Shown piece by piece: positions 9,824-16,816 of a stretch of 64,000 nt of DNA. Below the pieces are notes generated by a model. It saw only the letters and a program-made list of their open reading frames with translations, did no database searches and was not told the DNA's origin. Position numbers and translations under genes: made by a program. This stretch comes from an uncultured Granulosicoccaceae bacterium (GTDB lineage: Bacteria > Pseudomonadota > Gammaproteobacteria > Granulosicoccales > Granulosicoccaceae): NCBI GenBank assembly GCA_938035945.1, contig CALHOU010000002.1, positions 39,580 through 103,579 on the forward strand, read 5' to 3'. The number at the start of each line of letters is the position of its first letter. Position 1 is the stretch's first letter.

Positions 9824-9976
9824 GTGGTTACACCATAATGCTGCAATGAGCGTAGGCTAGCCAAACGAGCCCATGCCAGTAAGATCAGAACGGTATCAAA
9901 CGGACCAGAAACGACATGAAGACGATGAATGTCGTGCACAGTGCAAAGCAATCGACATTATGCTGAAGTGATCATG

Positions 9977-9998
9977 TGGCGAATTAAGTTATTCGCCA
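9977..9998 (-). terminator. Hairpin downstream of the secreted protease gene
   Basis: An 8-bp perfect stem (TGGCGAAT / ATTCGCCA) with a 6-nt loop lies 14 bp past the stop of the minus-strand protease. No T-run follows on the minus strand, so termination is possible but not shown. Confidence 0.35.
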
Positions 9999-10012
9999 AC
10001 ACAAAGCGCAAG

Positions 10013-10648
10013 TTACTGGTAACTACCGATAAAGCGCTGAATTGTTGCCGCAGCAACCGACACTGAATGATTCTGCAATTTTACGTAGCGATCACCGCTA
10101 AGATAAGCGCCGTAACCTCGCAACATACCCAGTAATTGATAGGTGCCATGATCACAGGTGAGGAGCCCGCCACCAGATTGACCCGAGTCGATTGGTGCGC
10201 TTGTGTGTAATGCACCAGCACGGTTCCGTTGGAATACACCACTAGAGGTTGTCTTACCTTGTGCCTTTGGGAAGCCAACGGCCCATACCATTTGACTTTG
10301 ACTTGGTTGTGATGCTGCTAATGGCACCGGAGTAATATCGTGGGTGTCTACAGCCAAAACGGCCAGATCGTTGGCACGATCAATCAACACAAGTGTTGCA
10401 CTGCGAAAGCCCTCATCGACACGCACAAAAAACTTTTCAGCACCTTCAATTGCATGAGCTGCAGTGAGTACGCGATTGGGCGCAAACACGACGCCGCTGG
10501 CATGACTACCATGGTCGGTGGCAACCGGTAGGATAGCTTCCAGCGTTTTATCGTCTGGCCAAACACATTCTGGCGCTGCCGCTGCTTGTCCGGCCCATAA
10601 GCCGGTGCAAACGAGAAGCGCACCTATTATTTTAGTGGTGCTTCGCAT
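10013..10648 (-). CDS. Secreted trypsin-like serine protease
   Basis: A 211-residue protein with an N-terminal signal peptide (hydrophobic core 'IIGALLVCTGLWAG', cleavage likely after 'QAAAA') and a chymotrypsin-fold triad: His65 in 'LTAAHAIEG', Asp94 in 'DRANDLAVL' and Ser158 in 'DSGQSGGG'. It has no PDZ domain, so it is not a DegP-type protease; small S1 proteases like this are periplasmic or secreted. The start at 10648 is chosen from a strong GGGGAAGAG ribosome site. The frame continues upstream to 10816 but would precede a poor N-terminus. It could be a type II secretion substrate, though that is inference. Confidence 0.87.
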   Translation of the reverse strand: MRSTTKIIGALLVCTGLWAGQAAAAPECVWPDDKTLEAILPVATDHGSHASGVVFAPNRVLTAAHAIEGAEKFFVRVDEGFRSATLVLIDRANDLAVLAVDTHDITPVPLAASQPSQSQMVWAVGFPKAQGKTTSSGVFQRNRAGALHTSAPIDSGQSGGGLLTCDHGTYQLLGMLRGYGAYLSGDRYVKLQNHSVSVAAATIQRFIGSYQ

Positions 10649-10822
10649 GTCTCTTCCCCCACGACAAAGTCTTGTCGTGCATGCGTGTTTGTAGCGACTG
10701 ACTAACCATGCGTGTGAAGCACCAAAAACGTCGGATGCGACACGATGTGGATTGGTTACCAATGCTATTTCACGTTTCGGCAGGATCGCTCCCGCCCCCA
10801 AAAAAACTCTACCCACTACAGT

Positions 10823-10836
10823 TTGATCTACGTCAA
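10823..10836. promoter_or_regulatory. FNR/ANR-like box
   Basis: TTGATCTACGTCAA matches the FNR/ANR consensus TTGAT-N4-ATCAA at 9 of 10 defined positions. It lies about 175 bp before the protease ATG on the minus strand and about 90 bp before the micro-ORF start on the plus strand. No clear -10 element could be placed for either direction, so it is only a candidate. Confidence 0.4.
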
Positions 10837-10926
10837 TGTACTGCGTGCAAGCGGAATCAGTTTCGTTAGAAGAAAAAACAAACCCGCCGAGTAGCAGGTT
10901 TTCAGTTTATAGCAAGGAGGCGATTG

Positions 10927-10956
10927 ATGATATATGGAAGAGAGCCGAGTTTATGA
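10927..10956 (+). CDS. Putative 9-aa leader peptide/micro-ORF
   Basis: An ATG preceded by the consensus ribosome site AAGGAGG (10915-10921, spacing about 5 nt) opens a 9-codon frame (MIYGREPSL). Its TGA overlaps the ATG of the next micro-ORF (ATGA). Coding is unproven; the ribosome site is the best in the neighbourhood and is the main reason for listing it. Confidence 0.3.
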   Translation: MIYGREPSL

Positions 10957-11000
10957 CGCCTAAGTCACTGAAAATACTAAGTTCTTTGATGAGAAAATAA
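10953..11000 (+). CDS. Putative 15-aa basic micro-peptide
   Basis: A 15-codon frame (MTPKSLKILSSLMRK) starts within the stop of the previous micro-ORF, an arrangement that would couple the two. The peptide is basic and amphipathic-looking. A 24-bp perfect inverted repeat begins 5 bp after its stop. It could be part of a regulatory leader, a small protein gene or chance. Confidence 0.25.
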   Translation: MTPKSLKILSSLMRK

Positions 11001-11005
11001 ACGCA

Positions 11006-11029
11006 ATTAGTTGATTTATATCAACTAAT
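11006..11029. repeat. Perfect 24-bp inverted repeat containing an FNR-type box
   Basis: ATTAGTTGAT and ATCAACTAAT are perfectly inverted around TTAT. The inner 14 bp (11011-11024) is a perfect TTGAT-N4-ATCAA FNR/ANR site. It is 11 bp past the stop of the minus-strand slp-like gene and could instead be its transcription-stop hairpin, although the T-tract after it on that strand is broken. Confidence 0.5.
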
Positions 11030-11040
11030 CAAAGCGATTT

Positions 11041-11559
11041 CTATCCGCCCACATTTAAACCGATACCAAAAATAAATCGAGTTTTTTCGTGACTATTGTC
11101 TCGGTGCCAAAGATGGACGTCGCTCAAGGTCACCGTTGGATATTCGTAGACGGCCTCACCGACCTCACCTTTGGTTACACCTTGCAAGGTACCAATCGCG
11201 GTCAACTCACGACCAGGCGCGTAGTGTTGGGTTTCGATGTAATCAGGCGATTGCAGTAAAAAACGACCCAGAGATTTCTTGTCTGTGGCGGGTCTCTGAT
11301 ACTGATCCAACGGATAAGCCAGCACCTCGAATTGGGTCCGATCTACCAAGTTCACACTGCTCACAATCACACCACCCCAGATAACCGTACCCTTCGCTGT
11401 TTCCGGTGCAGATTGAACTTCTGCAGGCGTCAATTTAACACTCAATGAGTCTGTTTTAAACGGCGGCGTAGCGCACCCAATGAGCAATATCGTCGCTGCA
11501 CAAACGGCCACAATTTGCATGAACGATTGCCGCTCTGATTTCAATACTTGTACTTTCAC
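11041..11559 (-). CDS. slp: Slp-family outer-membrane lipoprotein
   Basis: The protein has an N-terminal hydrophobic segment with lipobox 'LLIGC', then an Slp-like domain with 'GTVIWGGVIVSSVNL', 'LGRFLLQSPDY', 'PGRELTAIGTLQG' and 'YPTVTLSDVHLW', typical of Slp/YeaY starvation lipoproteins of the inner leaflet of the outer membrane. I chose the GTG at 11559 because GGAG lies 6 nt upstream; this gives a long basic n-region. An ATG 13 codons downstream (11520) also leaves an intact signal peptide. Function is unknown beyond stationary-phase or carbon-starvation association in E. coli. Confidence 0.85.
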   Translation of the reverse strand: MKVQVLKSERQSFMQIVAVCAATILLIGCATPPFKTDSLSVKLTPAEVQSAPETAKGTVIWGGVIVSSVNLVDRTQFEVLAYPLDQYQRPATDKKSLGRFLLQSPDYIETQHYAPGRELTAIGTLQGVTKGEVGEAVYEYPTVTLSDVHLWHRDNSHEKTRFIFGIGLNVGG

Positions 11560-12108
11560 ATTATTCTCCGAGCATCCTGTACCGCGGTTTGAGGCCCTGT
11601 CGTTCAAGTTGCTGGCAACTCTACATGTTATTAATTGAGGTTCGAATAAACACCAATTTCTATAAATTCAAAGATCTATTGCACCCAGATACGGGTCCAA
11701 GAGATCCACCCAGAAAGCTCGTATAACTACCTATCTCACAACAAATTTTCAAACCCACAGGCCTTCTGCCATAGGGTCAATTTCGCCATTATGGGCACGG
11801 TTCTATGATCGAAATATTGCCATGCCACATGCGTTTGCATTGTTTTACGCACAGAGCGTCAATACAGCGCCCAAGTGTGTCTTTCAGCAGGTGAAATCTC
11901 GGGTTGCGTGACCTCGATCGCGTCCTGATCGTCTATGTTCAAAAGTCAGCATAAATGTGACTGAGCACCATAAGGAGTCCGGCGCTCGGGCCGTTATCTT
12001 AAGAATTGAAAATGTAGTCGAACCTAACGGTGCGGCTAGCATCCAAGCAACAAGCCGGTCGGATAGGCGCATTAGGTCTGACCATCACAATTAGAAGGGA
12101 TAAAAGAC
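11560..12108. other. 549-bp intergenic region without a recognised feature
   Basis: Between the divergent slp-like gene and the small plus-strand gene. I see no tRNA, repeat or convincing promoter box. A minus-strand frame at 11884-12072 has an Arg/Ser-rich composition and no ribosome site and looks like noise. The last bases (AGGGA before 12109) form the ribosome site of the next gene. Confidence 0.4.
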
Positions 12109-12405
12109 GTGCAGACTATAAGCAAAGCAGCAAGCCTTCTCAACATCAGCGAGTACCGGTTGTTCAGCGAAGCCTACCTAAACTGGTTTGGCGATCGAGC
12201 GAGTGAGAACGACATCACATCTGTGTTCGCTCAATTCAAAATGTTCGGTGAAGTGCCAGTCTGGGCCGATCAATTCGCCCGCAGCATACTTGACGACTTG
12301 GAAGCCAACCGTCAGGTTAATCTGAACTCGTATTGCTTATTGAATTTGTCACCTCGCGTCGGCGGCAAACCAGAAATCAGCTTCACCCTGATCAACAACG
12401 ACTGA
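12109..12405 (+). CDS. Small hypothetical protein, 98 aa
   Basis: I do not recognise this protein. It starts with GTG preceded by AGGGA about 8 nt upstream, is acidic, and has no signal peptide or membrane helix. The first half looks helical ('EAYLNWFGDRASENDITSVFAQFKMFG') and the C-terminus is rich in polar residues. It lies about 70 bp before puuE on the same strand and could share its transcript. A 7-bp inverted repeat (ACCCAAC/GTTGGGT) with a long loop separates them. Confidence 0.6.
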   Translation: MQTISKAASLLNISEYRLFSEAYLNWFGDRASENDITSVFAQFKMFGEVPVWADQFARSILDDLEANRQVNLNSYCLLNLSPRVGGKPEISFTLINND

Positions 12406-12473
12406 ACCCCTTAAACCCAACCGCGGGCACAATCACTGTTGGGTGCGCACCAGTGTTCGGCTAGAATGTGGGT

Positions 12474-13388
12474 ATGACAAATTCCTACACCCGCGACATG
12501 ATTGGCTACGGCCAAAACCCACCTCATCCGGCATGGCCAGACGATGCAGCCATAGCAGTGCAGTTTGTCGTTAATTACGAGGAAGGTGGCGAGAACAACA
12601 TTCTGCACGGTGATGCCGCATCAGAAGCGTTTTTATCAGAGATCGTTGGCGCCGATGCCTGGCCCGGCCAACGCCACATGAACATGGAGTCAATCTACGA
12701 GTTTGGTTCGCGCTCGGGTTTTTGGCGTTTGCATCGATTATTCACCGAACGAGATATTCCAGCCACCGTGTTTGGTGTTGCCATGGCGTTGCAACGAGTA
12801 CCAGATATAGTCGCAGCCATGCGCTCGAGTCAATGGGAAATCGCCACGCACGGATTGCGCTGGATAGACTATCGACACTTCTCCATCGAAGAAGAACGTG
12901 CGCACTTAGTCGAAGCCATCGAGATACATCAGGCTTGTACCGGCGAGCTGCCTGCGGGTGTTTATATCGGCCGAACGTCTGAACATTCCCAGGACCTAAG
13001 TGCCGAGCAATCACATTTTGAATACTGCGCCGATACCTATGCCGATGAATTACCGTATTGGCGTAACAGTCATTATGGCCCACAACTGATGGTGCCCTAT
13101 ACCTTGGATGCAAACGATATGCGTTTTGCCACACCACAAGGATTTAATTCGGGTGAACAGTTTTATCAATACCTAAAAGATTCGTTTGACCTTTTATATG
13201 CCGAAGGTATAGCTGGGTCACCTAAAATGATGTCGGTGGGCTTGCATTGTCGATTGGCCGGGCGACCAGGTCGCGCCGCAGCCGTTGCGCGGTTTTTGGA
13301 TTACGTGCAATCGAAACAGCGAGTATGGCTTGCGACACGATTGGACATTGCCAGACATTGGAAAAAAACATTCCCAGCGCCGAGCTAG
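12474..13388 (+). CDS. puuE: Allantoinase PuuE (polysaccharide-deacetylase fold)
   Basis: PuuE-type allantoinases hydrolyse allantoin to allantoate but belong to the polysaccharide deacetylase family rather than the amidohydrolases. Characteristic stretches are 'MIGYGQNPPHPAWP', 'VNYEEGGENNILHGD', 'IATHGLRWIDY' and 'YTLDANDMRF', which follow Pseudomonas PuuE closely. The ATG at 12474 reproduces the family N-terminus; a GTG 6 nt upstream is also possible. It converges with the amidohydrolase-hiuH pair and belongs to the purine island. No uraD (OHCU decarboxylase) or allantoicase is adjacent. Confidence 0.9.
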   Translation: MTNSYTRDMIGYGQNPPHPAWPDDAAIAVQFVVNYEEGGENNILHGDAASEAFLSEIVGADAWPGQRHMNMESIYEFGSRSGFWRLHRLFTERDIPATVFGVAMALQRVPDIVAAMRSSQWEIATHGLRWIDYRHFSIEEERAHLVEAIEIHQACTGELPAGVYIGRTSEHSQDLSAEQSHFEYCADTYADELPYWRNSHYGPQLMVPYTLDANDMRFATPQGFNSGEQFYQYLKDSFDLLYAEGIAGSPKMMSVGLHCRLAGRPGRAAAVARFLDYVQSKQRVWLATRLDIARHWKKTFPAPS

Positions 13389-13405
13389 CGCGAAGTTACT
13401 TTGAC

Positions 13406-14308
13406 TTATGCAAGCCGATAAAAACGCTTTGCATTGTTCACGAACACCGATTCGACCACGGCATTTCCTTGCGGTGCAATACAGGCCAAGACGCGACCGA
13501 CAGTGTCATCGAATTGTGCCATTAGCTTGTCGACAGGAAAGTTAGAGCCAAACATAATGCGTTCTGGCCCAAACGTGGTGAATAGGTAATCGATCAAAGG
13601 CGCTATGCTGATTGCGCTCCATTGCTTATCGAACATACCAAAGCCGGATAACTTTATTGACACATTAGACAATTGACTCAAGGTCGATATTCCAGAGCGC
13701 CATTGTTCAATACCCTTAGTGGACTGATCGTATGGACTACCAGCATGATCAATCACAATCGGTACACTGGGATGTTCGGCTAAGAACGTTGCTGCCTCAT
13801 GCATTTGTTCTGGGTATAGCTGTAGGTCGAAACTCAGCGCGTGCTCTGCAAGTAAAGCAAACTGATCACACCATTGAGCATTGCGTAGCAGGTGTTCGGC
13901 CGAAAAGCAGAGCTGTGGATTATCATCCAGATAACTTATGATTTGCCGAACACCTTTAAACGATGCAAATCGCGCTTGTTGCTCGATGTGTGCCTGCGCC
14001 TTGTCGCCAGTTAAATTCACTAACCCAACAATGCCAAATTGATCGGCAGGTCGGTTAATCACGGATTGAACCCAGGACGTTTCTGCCACCGGATCAGCAA
14101 TGGCGCCATCGACTTGAACGTACACACTGGCGGCAACCGTATGCTGACTTGATTCGGTAATGTATTCATCCCATGTGTAATCACGTTGAATGGGGGTGGG
14201 GTCGCCAAACGGTTTTATCGCACCAATATCTCGTAACCAACCATAGCCAAGCTCTGGATCATTTTGCTGGGGAATCCAAATGTGGTGGTGTGCGTCAACG
14301 ATGTGCAT
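13406..14308 (-). CDS. Amidohydrolase-2 family metal-dependent hydrolase (purine island)
   Basis: A TIM-barrel hydrolase of the COG3618/amidohydrolase-2 type. It shows 'DAHHHIW' at the N-terminus, 'SVYVQVDG', 'KGVRQIISY', 'IVIDHAGSP' and 'MFGSNFPVD', the metal-site and barrel-strand positions of the group. Characterised relatives include sugar lactonases and, more distantly, decarboxylases of the ACMSD group, so the reaction cannot be assigned from sequence. It starts 11 bp after hiuH on the same strand with an AGGGG ribosome site, placing it in a purine-degradation transcript. One inferred option is a step after 5-hydroxyisourate hydrolysis. Confidence 0.8.
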   Translation of the reverse strand: MHIVDAHHHIWIPQQNDPELGYGWLRDIGAIKPFGDPTPIQRDYTWDEYITESSQHTVAASVYVQVDGAIADPVAETSWVQSVINRPADQFGIVGLVNLTGDKAQAHIEQQARFASFKGVRQIISYLDDNPQLCFSAEHLLRNAQWCDQFALLAEHALSFDLQLYPEQMHEAATFLAEHPSVPIVIDHAGSPYDQSTKGIEQWRSGISTLSQLSNVSIKLSGFGMFDKQWSAISIAPLIDYLFTTFGPERIMFGSNFPVDKLMAQFDDTVGRVLACIAPQGNAVVESVFVNNAKRFYRLA

Positions 14309-14319
14309 AGGAGCTACCC

Positions 14320-14661
14320 CTACGATCCGCGGTAGGTTGAATACCCAAACGGATTGAGCAATAAAGGCACATGGTAATGCTGGCCGTCACCGCTTATTTG
14401 AAACACTACTTCTGCATAGGGATAAAAAGAATCGGTATTCAATTTCTTATAGTAGTCGCTGAGCATAAAGTTCAGCTTGTAAACGCCAGCAGCTAAAACC
14501 GTATCGCTTCCAATAAAATCACCCACACGACCATCATCGTTGGTCACGCCCTTTCCAAGTTCAAGCCAGGCATCACCGTTTTGCTGCATTAAACTTATAG
14601 CAACACCTGCAGCTGGCTTGCCTATGGAGGTATCTAAAATATGCGAAGTTATTTGTGTCAT
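14320..14661 (-). CDS. hiuH: 5-hydroxyisourate hydrolase (transthyretin-like)
   Basis: Hydrolyses 5-hydroxyisourate, the product of urate oxidase, to OHCU. The 113-residue protein has the diagnostic residues: His in 'TSHILD' (about 7), Arg in 'DGRVGDF' (about 46), His in 'HYHVPLLLNPFGY' and the C-terminal 'YRGS' tetrapeptide that separates HIUases from transthyretins. There is no N-terminal signal, so it is likely cytoplasmic. It heads a two-gene minus-strand unit with the amidohydrolase. Its presence implies urate is oxidised further in this organism, although urate oxidase is not in the window. Confidence 0.95.
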   Translation of the reverse strand: MTQITSHILDTSIGKPAAGVAISLMQQNGDAWLELGKGVTNDDGRVGDFIGSDTVLAAGVYKLNFMLSDYYKKLNTDSFYPYAEVVFQISGDGQHYHVPLLLNPFGYSTYRGS

Positions 14662-14724
14662 GGTTTTTTTAGTCGATTGTTCAACCTGAGTAATGCTACG
14701 TTACAACCGACAGATAGTCTAACG

Positions 14725-14750
14725 AAAAATGGACCGCACTAGCGGTCCAT
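14725..14750 (-). terminator. Intrinsic terminator after the porin gene
   Basis: A perfect 9-bp stem (ATGGACCGC / GCGGTCCAT) with a 4-nt loop is followed on the minus strand by a T-run (TTTTC). It lies 50 bp beyond the porin stop and 64 bp before the hiuH start, separating the porin from the hiuH transcript. Confidence 0.8.
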
Positions 14751-14799
14751 AGTCTTGTCGATTTAGCGCTTATAAAGAGCGAAAAATACTTGCCACCTT

Positions 14800-15732
14800 T
14801 TAAATTACGCCAAAATCATATTTGTATGTTGCGCGTAAAATGGTTTCTTCATCAGCAGGCGTATCGTCATCAACAAATTGGTATTCAAAATACATCAACG
14901 AGCCAGCGCCAATATTTAGCGTGTATCCCAAGGTACCGTACTGCGGATTATTACTGCCATCGTCTCCTAGATTATAAACAGCATAGGCGTTACCGAACTT
15001 ACCGGTTAAGGTTAAGTTACTGACATCGTCTGCCGCATTGGCAAAATCCTCATCCGCAATTTGATACGTTAAACCCAAACCAACAGGGCCAGCCTTACCT
15101 TTTACAACACCACCCAATAAGGTACCACCATCGTTGTCCCCAGAATCTGCATGGACAGAGGTTGCAAAACCGACAACAAAATCACCATAGTTGTAGTTGA
15201 CGCCAAACTCAAACTGATCGGCATCGTCATCGCCTTCCACATCCGGATTGGCTTGCGCTGATGCAGAGTAGCTTAATCCACCAGCAGAACCGCTGTACTT
15301 TAATACGCGTGTTTCACGCGAACACTCGAATTGAGTCCAACAACTTCCCCACCACGCAATGTCGGTATGTCCCGATACCATGTCGTAGAAGCTTGCGTAC
15401 TGTGCACCCACTTTAACGCTACCAAAGCCACCTTTTATACCAGCCCAGGCGTGACGGGTTCGATCAATGCCTGATGATCCGCGCGAATTGTTATCCGGAT
15501 TAAAACCAAATTCCAAATAGCCAATACCGGTCAAACCATTTTCAAAATCTTTCTCACCCGACCACTTAATGCGCGAACCAAAATTGCGGAATGAAAAATC
15601 ACTGTCTACTGTTTCACTGTCGACGTAGGTTGCACCGATTCGTACACTGGCAGTCAAACTATTACCATCTGCCATGGCGAAAGGTGAAATAAAAGTTGCC
15701 AGAGCCGCGCCTAGCAGAAGTTTCTTGTACAT
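14800..15732 (-). CDS. Outer-membrane porin (Gram-negative general porin type)
   Basis: A 310-residue precursor with a clean signal peptide ('MYKKLLLGAALATFISPFAMA', cleavage AMA/D). It is followed by alternating beta-strands, acidic loops rich in Asp/Gly, two Cys close together in an external-loop-like segment ('WWGSCWTQFECSRE') that may form a disulfide, and an ending 'ATYKYDFGVI'. A typical C-terminal Phe/Trp is replaced by Ile after 'FGV'. The start has GGGAG seven nt upstream. Placement between xdhC and hiuH suggests a role in uptake of purines or related solutes, but that is inference. Confidence 0.88.
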   Translation of the reverse strand: MYKKLLLGAALATFISPFAMADGNSLTASVRIGATYVDSETVDSDFSFRNFGSRIKWSGEKDFENGLTGIGYLEFGFNPDNNSRGSSGIDRTRHAWAGIKGGFGSVKVGAQYASFYDMVSGHTDIAWWGSCWTQFECSRETRVLKYSGSAGGLSYSASAQANPDVEGDDDADQFEFGVNYNYGDFVVGFATSVHADSGDNDGGTLLGGVVKGKAGPVGLGLTYQIADEDFANAADDVSNLTLTGKFGNAYAVYNLGDDGSNNPQYGTLGYTLNIGAGSLMYFEYQFVDDDTPADEETILRATYKYDFGVI

Positions 15733-15967
15733 AGTCTTTCTCCCATTATTGATTAAAAGAGATGCACAAAAAACTAATAAGTTATTGCGCGTTTCTCTGT
15801 TCAATCAGAAGAAAGTTGTCGAGATAAGTTTGGTTTTATACGATTAAGTATAGTTGCGGCAAAACAATTAGAGCTAATAGATAACAACTAATCTGATCAC
15901 GCCAAGTAAATAATAATTTGCGACTATGACAACGAGCACTGTGTCAGCCAACGATGGCTGGTAGGCT

Positions 15968-16816
15968 TTAGTCGGTATTAAATGGTAAGGTTTGAATTAA
16001 TTGAGATGCGGAACTTTTGTCCTTTTCTGCCATCGTTTTTTTAAGCTGTAGCATTTCGCTTAAGGCCGCAATCGCCACTTCCATGGGCAAATTCCCCACA
16101 TGGAATCGCTCGCCAATCGGAGCTGTTAGCTTATTGAGCTCATGTTCCGTAAAACCTTTACGCGTAAGCCGTGTACGAAATCGTTTCGCTTTAGACCTGG
16201 ACGCGATAAGCCCACAATAAGTGCTGTCTCCACGCGACAATATGGCTTCAACTAGATCAAAATCGAGTTCGTGGCTGTGCGTCATTACTAGAAAATAAGC
16301 CTTGTCGGGGCATTGTTCGACACTTAAAAATGGATTATCACCTAGTTCAACCGCACGAATATCACCAGCACACGGCTGGTTAATCGGTAATTTTTTTAGC
16401 CATTGAGGCCGTGAATCAATAAACCGTGCGCGGCAGGGCAACTGTTGCAGTATCGTGGCCAAACACTGCGCTACATGGCCTGCACCAAACACAACGATAT
16501 TAAACGCAACGGCTGGATGAAATTCATAGCTTAGCGTGACTTTACCACCACAACATTGAGATAAATCAGAACCTAAAATGCTGGTGTGCGATTCAATTAT
16601 CGCCGCACTGGAATCAGTTTGAAGTAAGCGCCGACTGTGCTCGATGGCTAGTTGTTCAAGTGCGCCACCACCAATCGTATCGCTGCACGACTCATTACCC
16701 ACCAACATGCGCGCACCGACTGTCCTTGGTGCAGAACCCTCCACCGCGCTAACCGTGACCAGCACACAGGCCTTACCTTGATTTAAATGCGCAGTTAATG
16801 CATCGAGCCAAATCAT
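15968..16816 (-). CDS. xdhC: Xanthine dehydrogenase accessory protein XdhC
   Basis: Inserts sulfurated molybdenum cofactor into xanthine dehydrogenase. The N-terminal XdhC/CoxI motif 'GSAPRTVGARMLV' and 'TIGGGALE', followed by a Rossmann-like 'IVVFGAGHVAQCLATIL', define the family; 'DSRPQWLKKL' and 'MTHSHELDFDL' are also present. The ATG at 16816 overlaps the xdhB stop (TGATG); a GTG one codon upstream is possible. It is last in the ade-xdhABC operon. Confidence 0.93.
   Translation of the reverse strand: MIWLDALTAHLNQGKACVLVTVSAVEGSAPRTVGARMLVGNESCSDTIGGGALEQLAIEHSRRLLQTDSSAAIIESHTSILGSDLSQCCGGKVTLSYEFHPAVAFNIVVFGAGHVAQCLATILQQLPCRARFIDSRPQWLKKLPINQPCAGDIRAVELGDNPFLSVEQCPDKAYFLVMTHSHELDFDLVEAILSRGDSTYCGLIASRSKAKRFRTRLTRKGFTEHELNKLTAPIGERFHVGNLPMEVAIAALSEMLQLKKTMAEKDKSSASQLIQTLPFNTD

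Larger units (their letters stand above)
10649..11040. other. 392-bp intergenic region with FNR-like boxes and two micro-ORFs
   Basis: No protein gene of ordinary size is visible. The region holds an FNR/ANR-like box at 10823-10836, two overlapping micro-ORFs at 10927-11000 behind a consensus Shine-Dalgarno, and a perfect 24-bp inverted repeat at 11006-11029. The minus-strand protease promoter must also be here. I see no tRNA-like cloverleaf. Confidence 0.5.

Noticed and set aside
11884..12072. Minus-strand open frame of 62 codons in the slp-hypothetical gap
   Set aside because: Composition rich in Arg/Ser/Leu without a ribosome site, no resemblance to a family; likely chance.
12411..12608. 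Minus-strand frame opposite the puuE start
   Set aside because: Shadow of puuE with no ribosome site.
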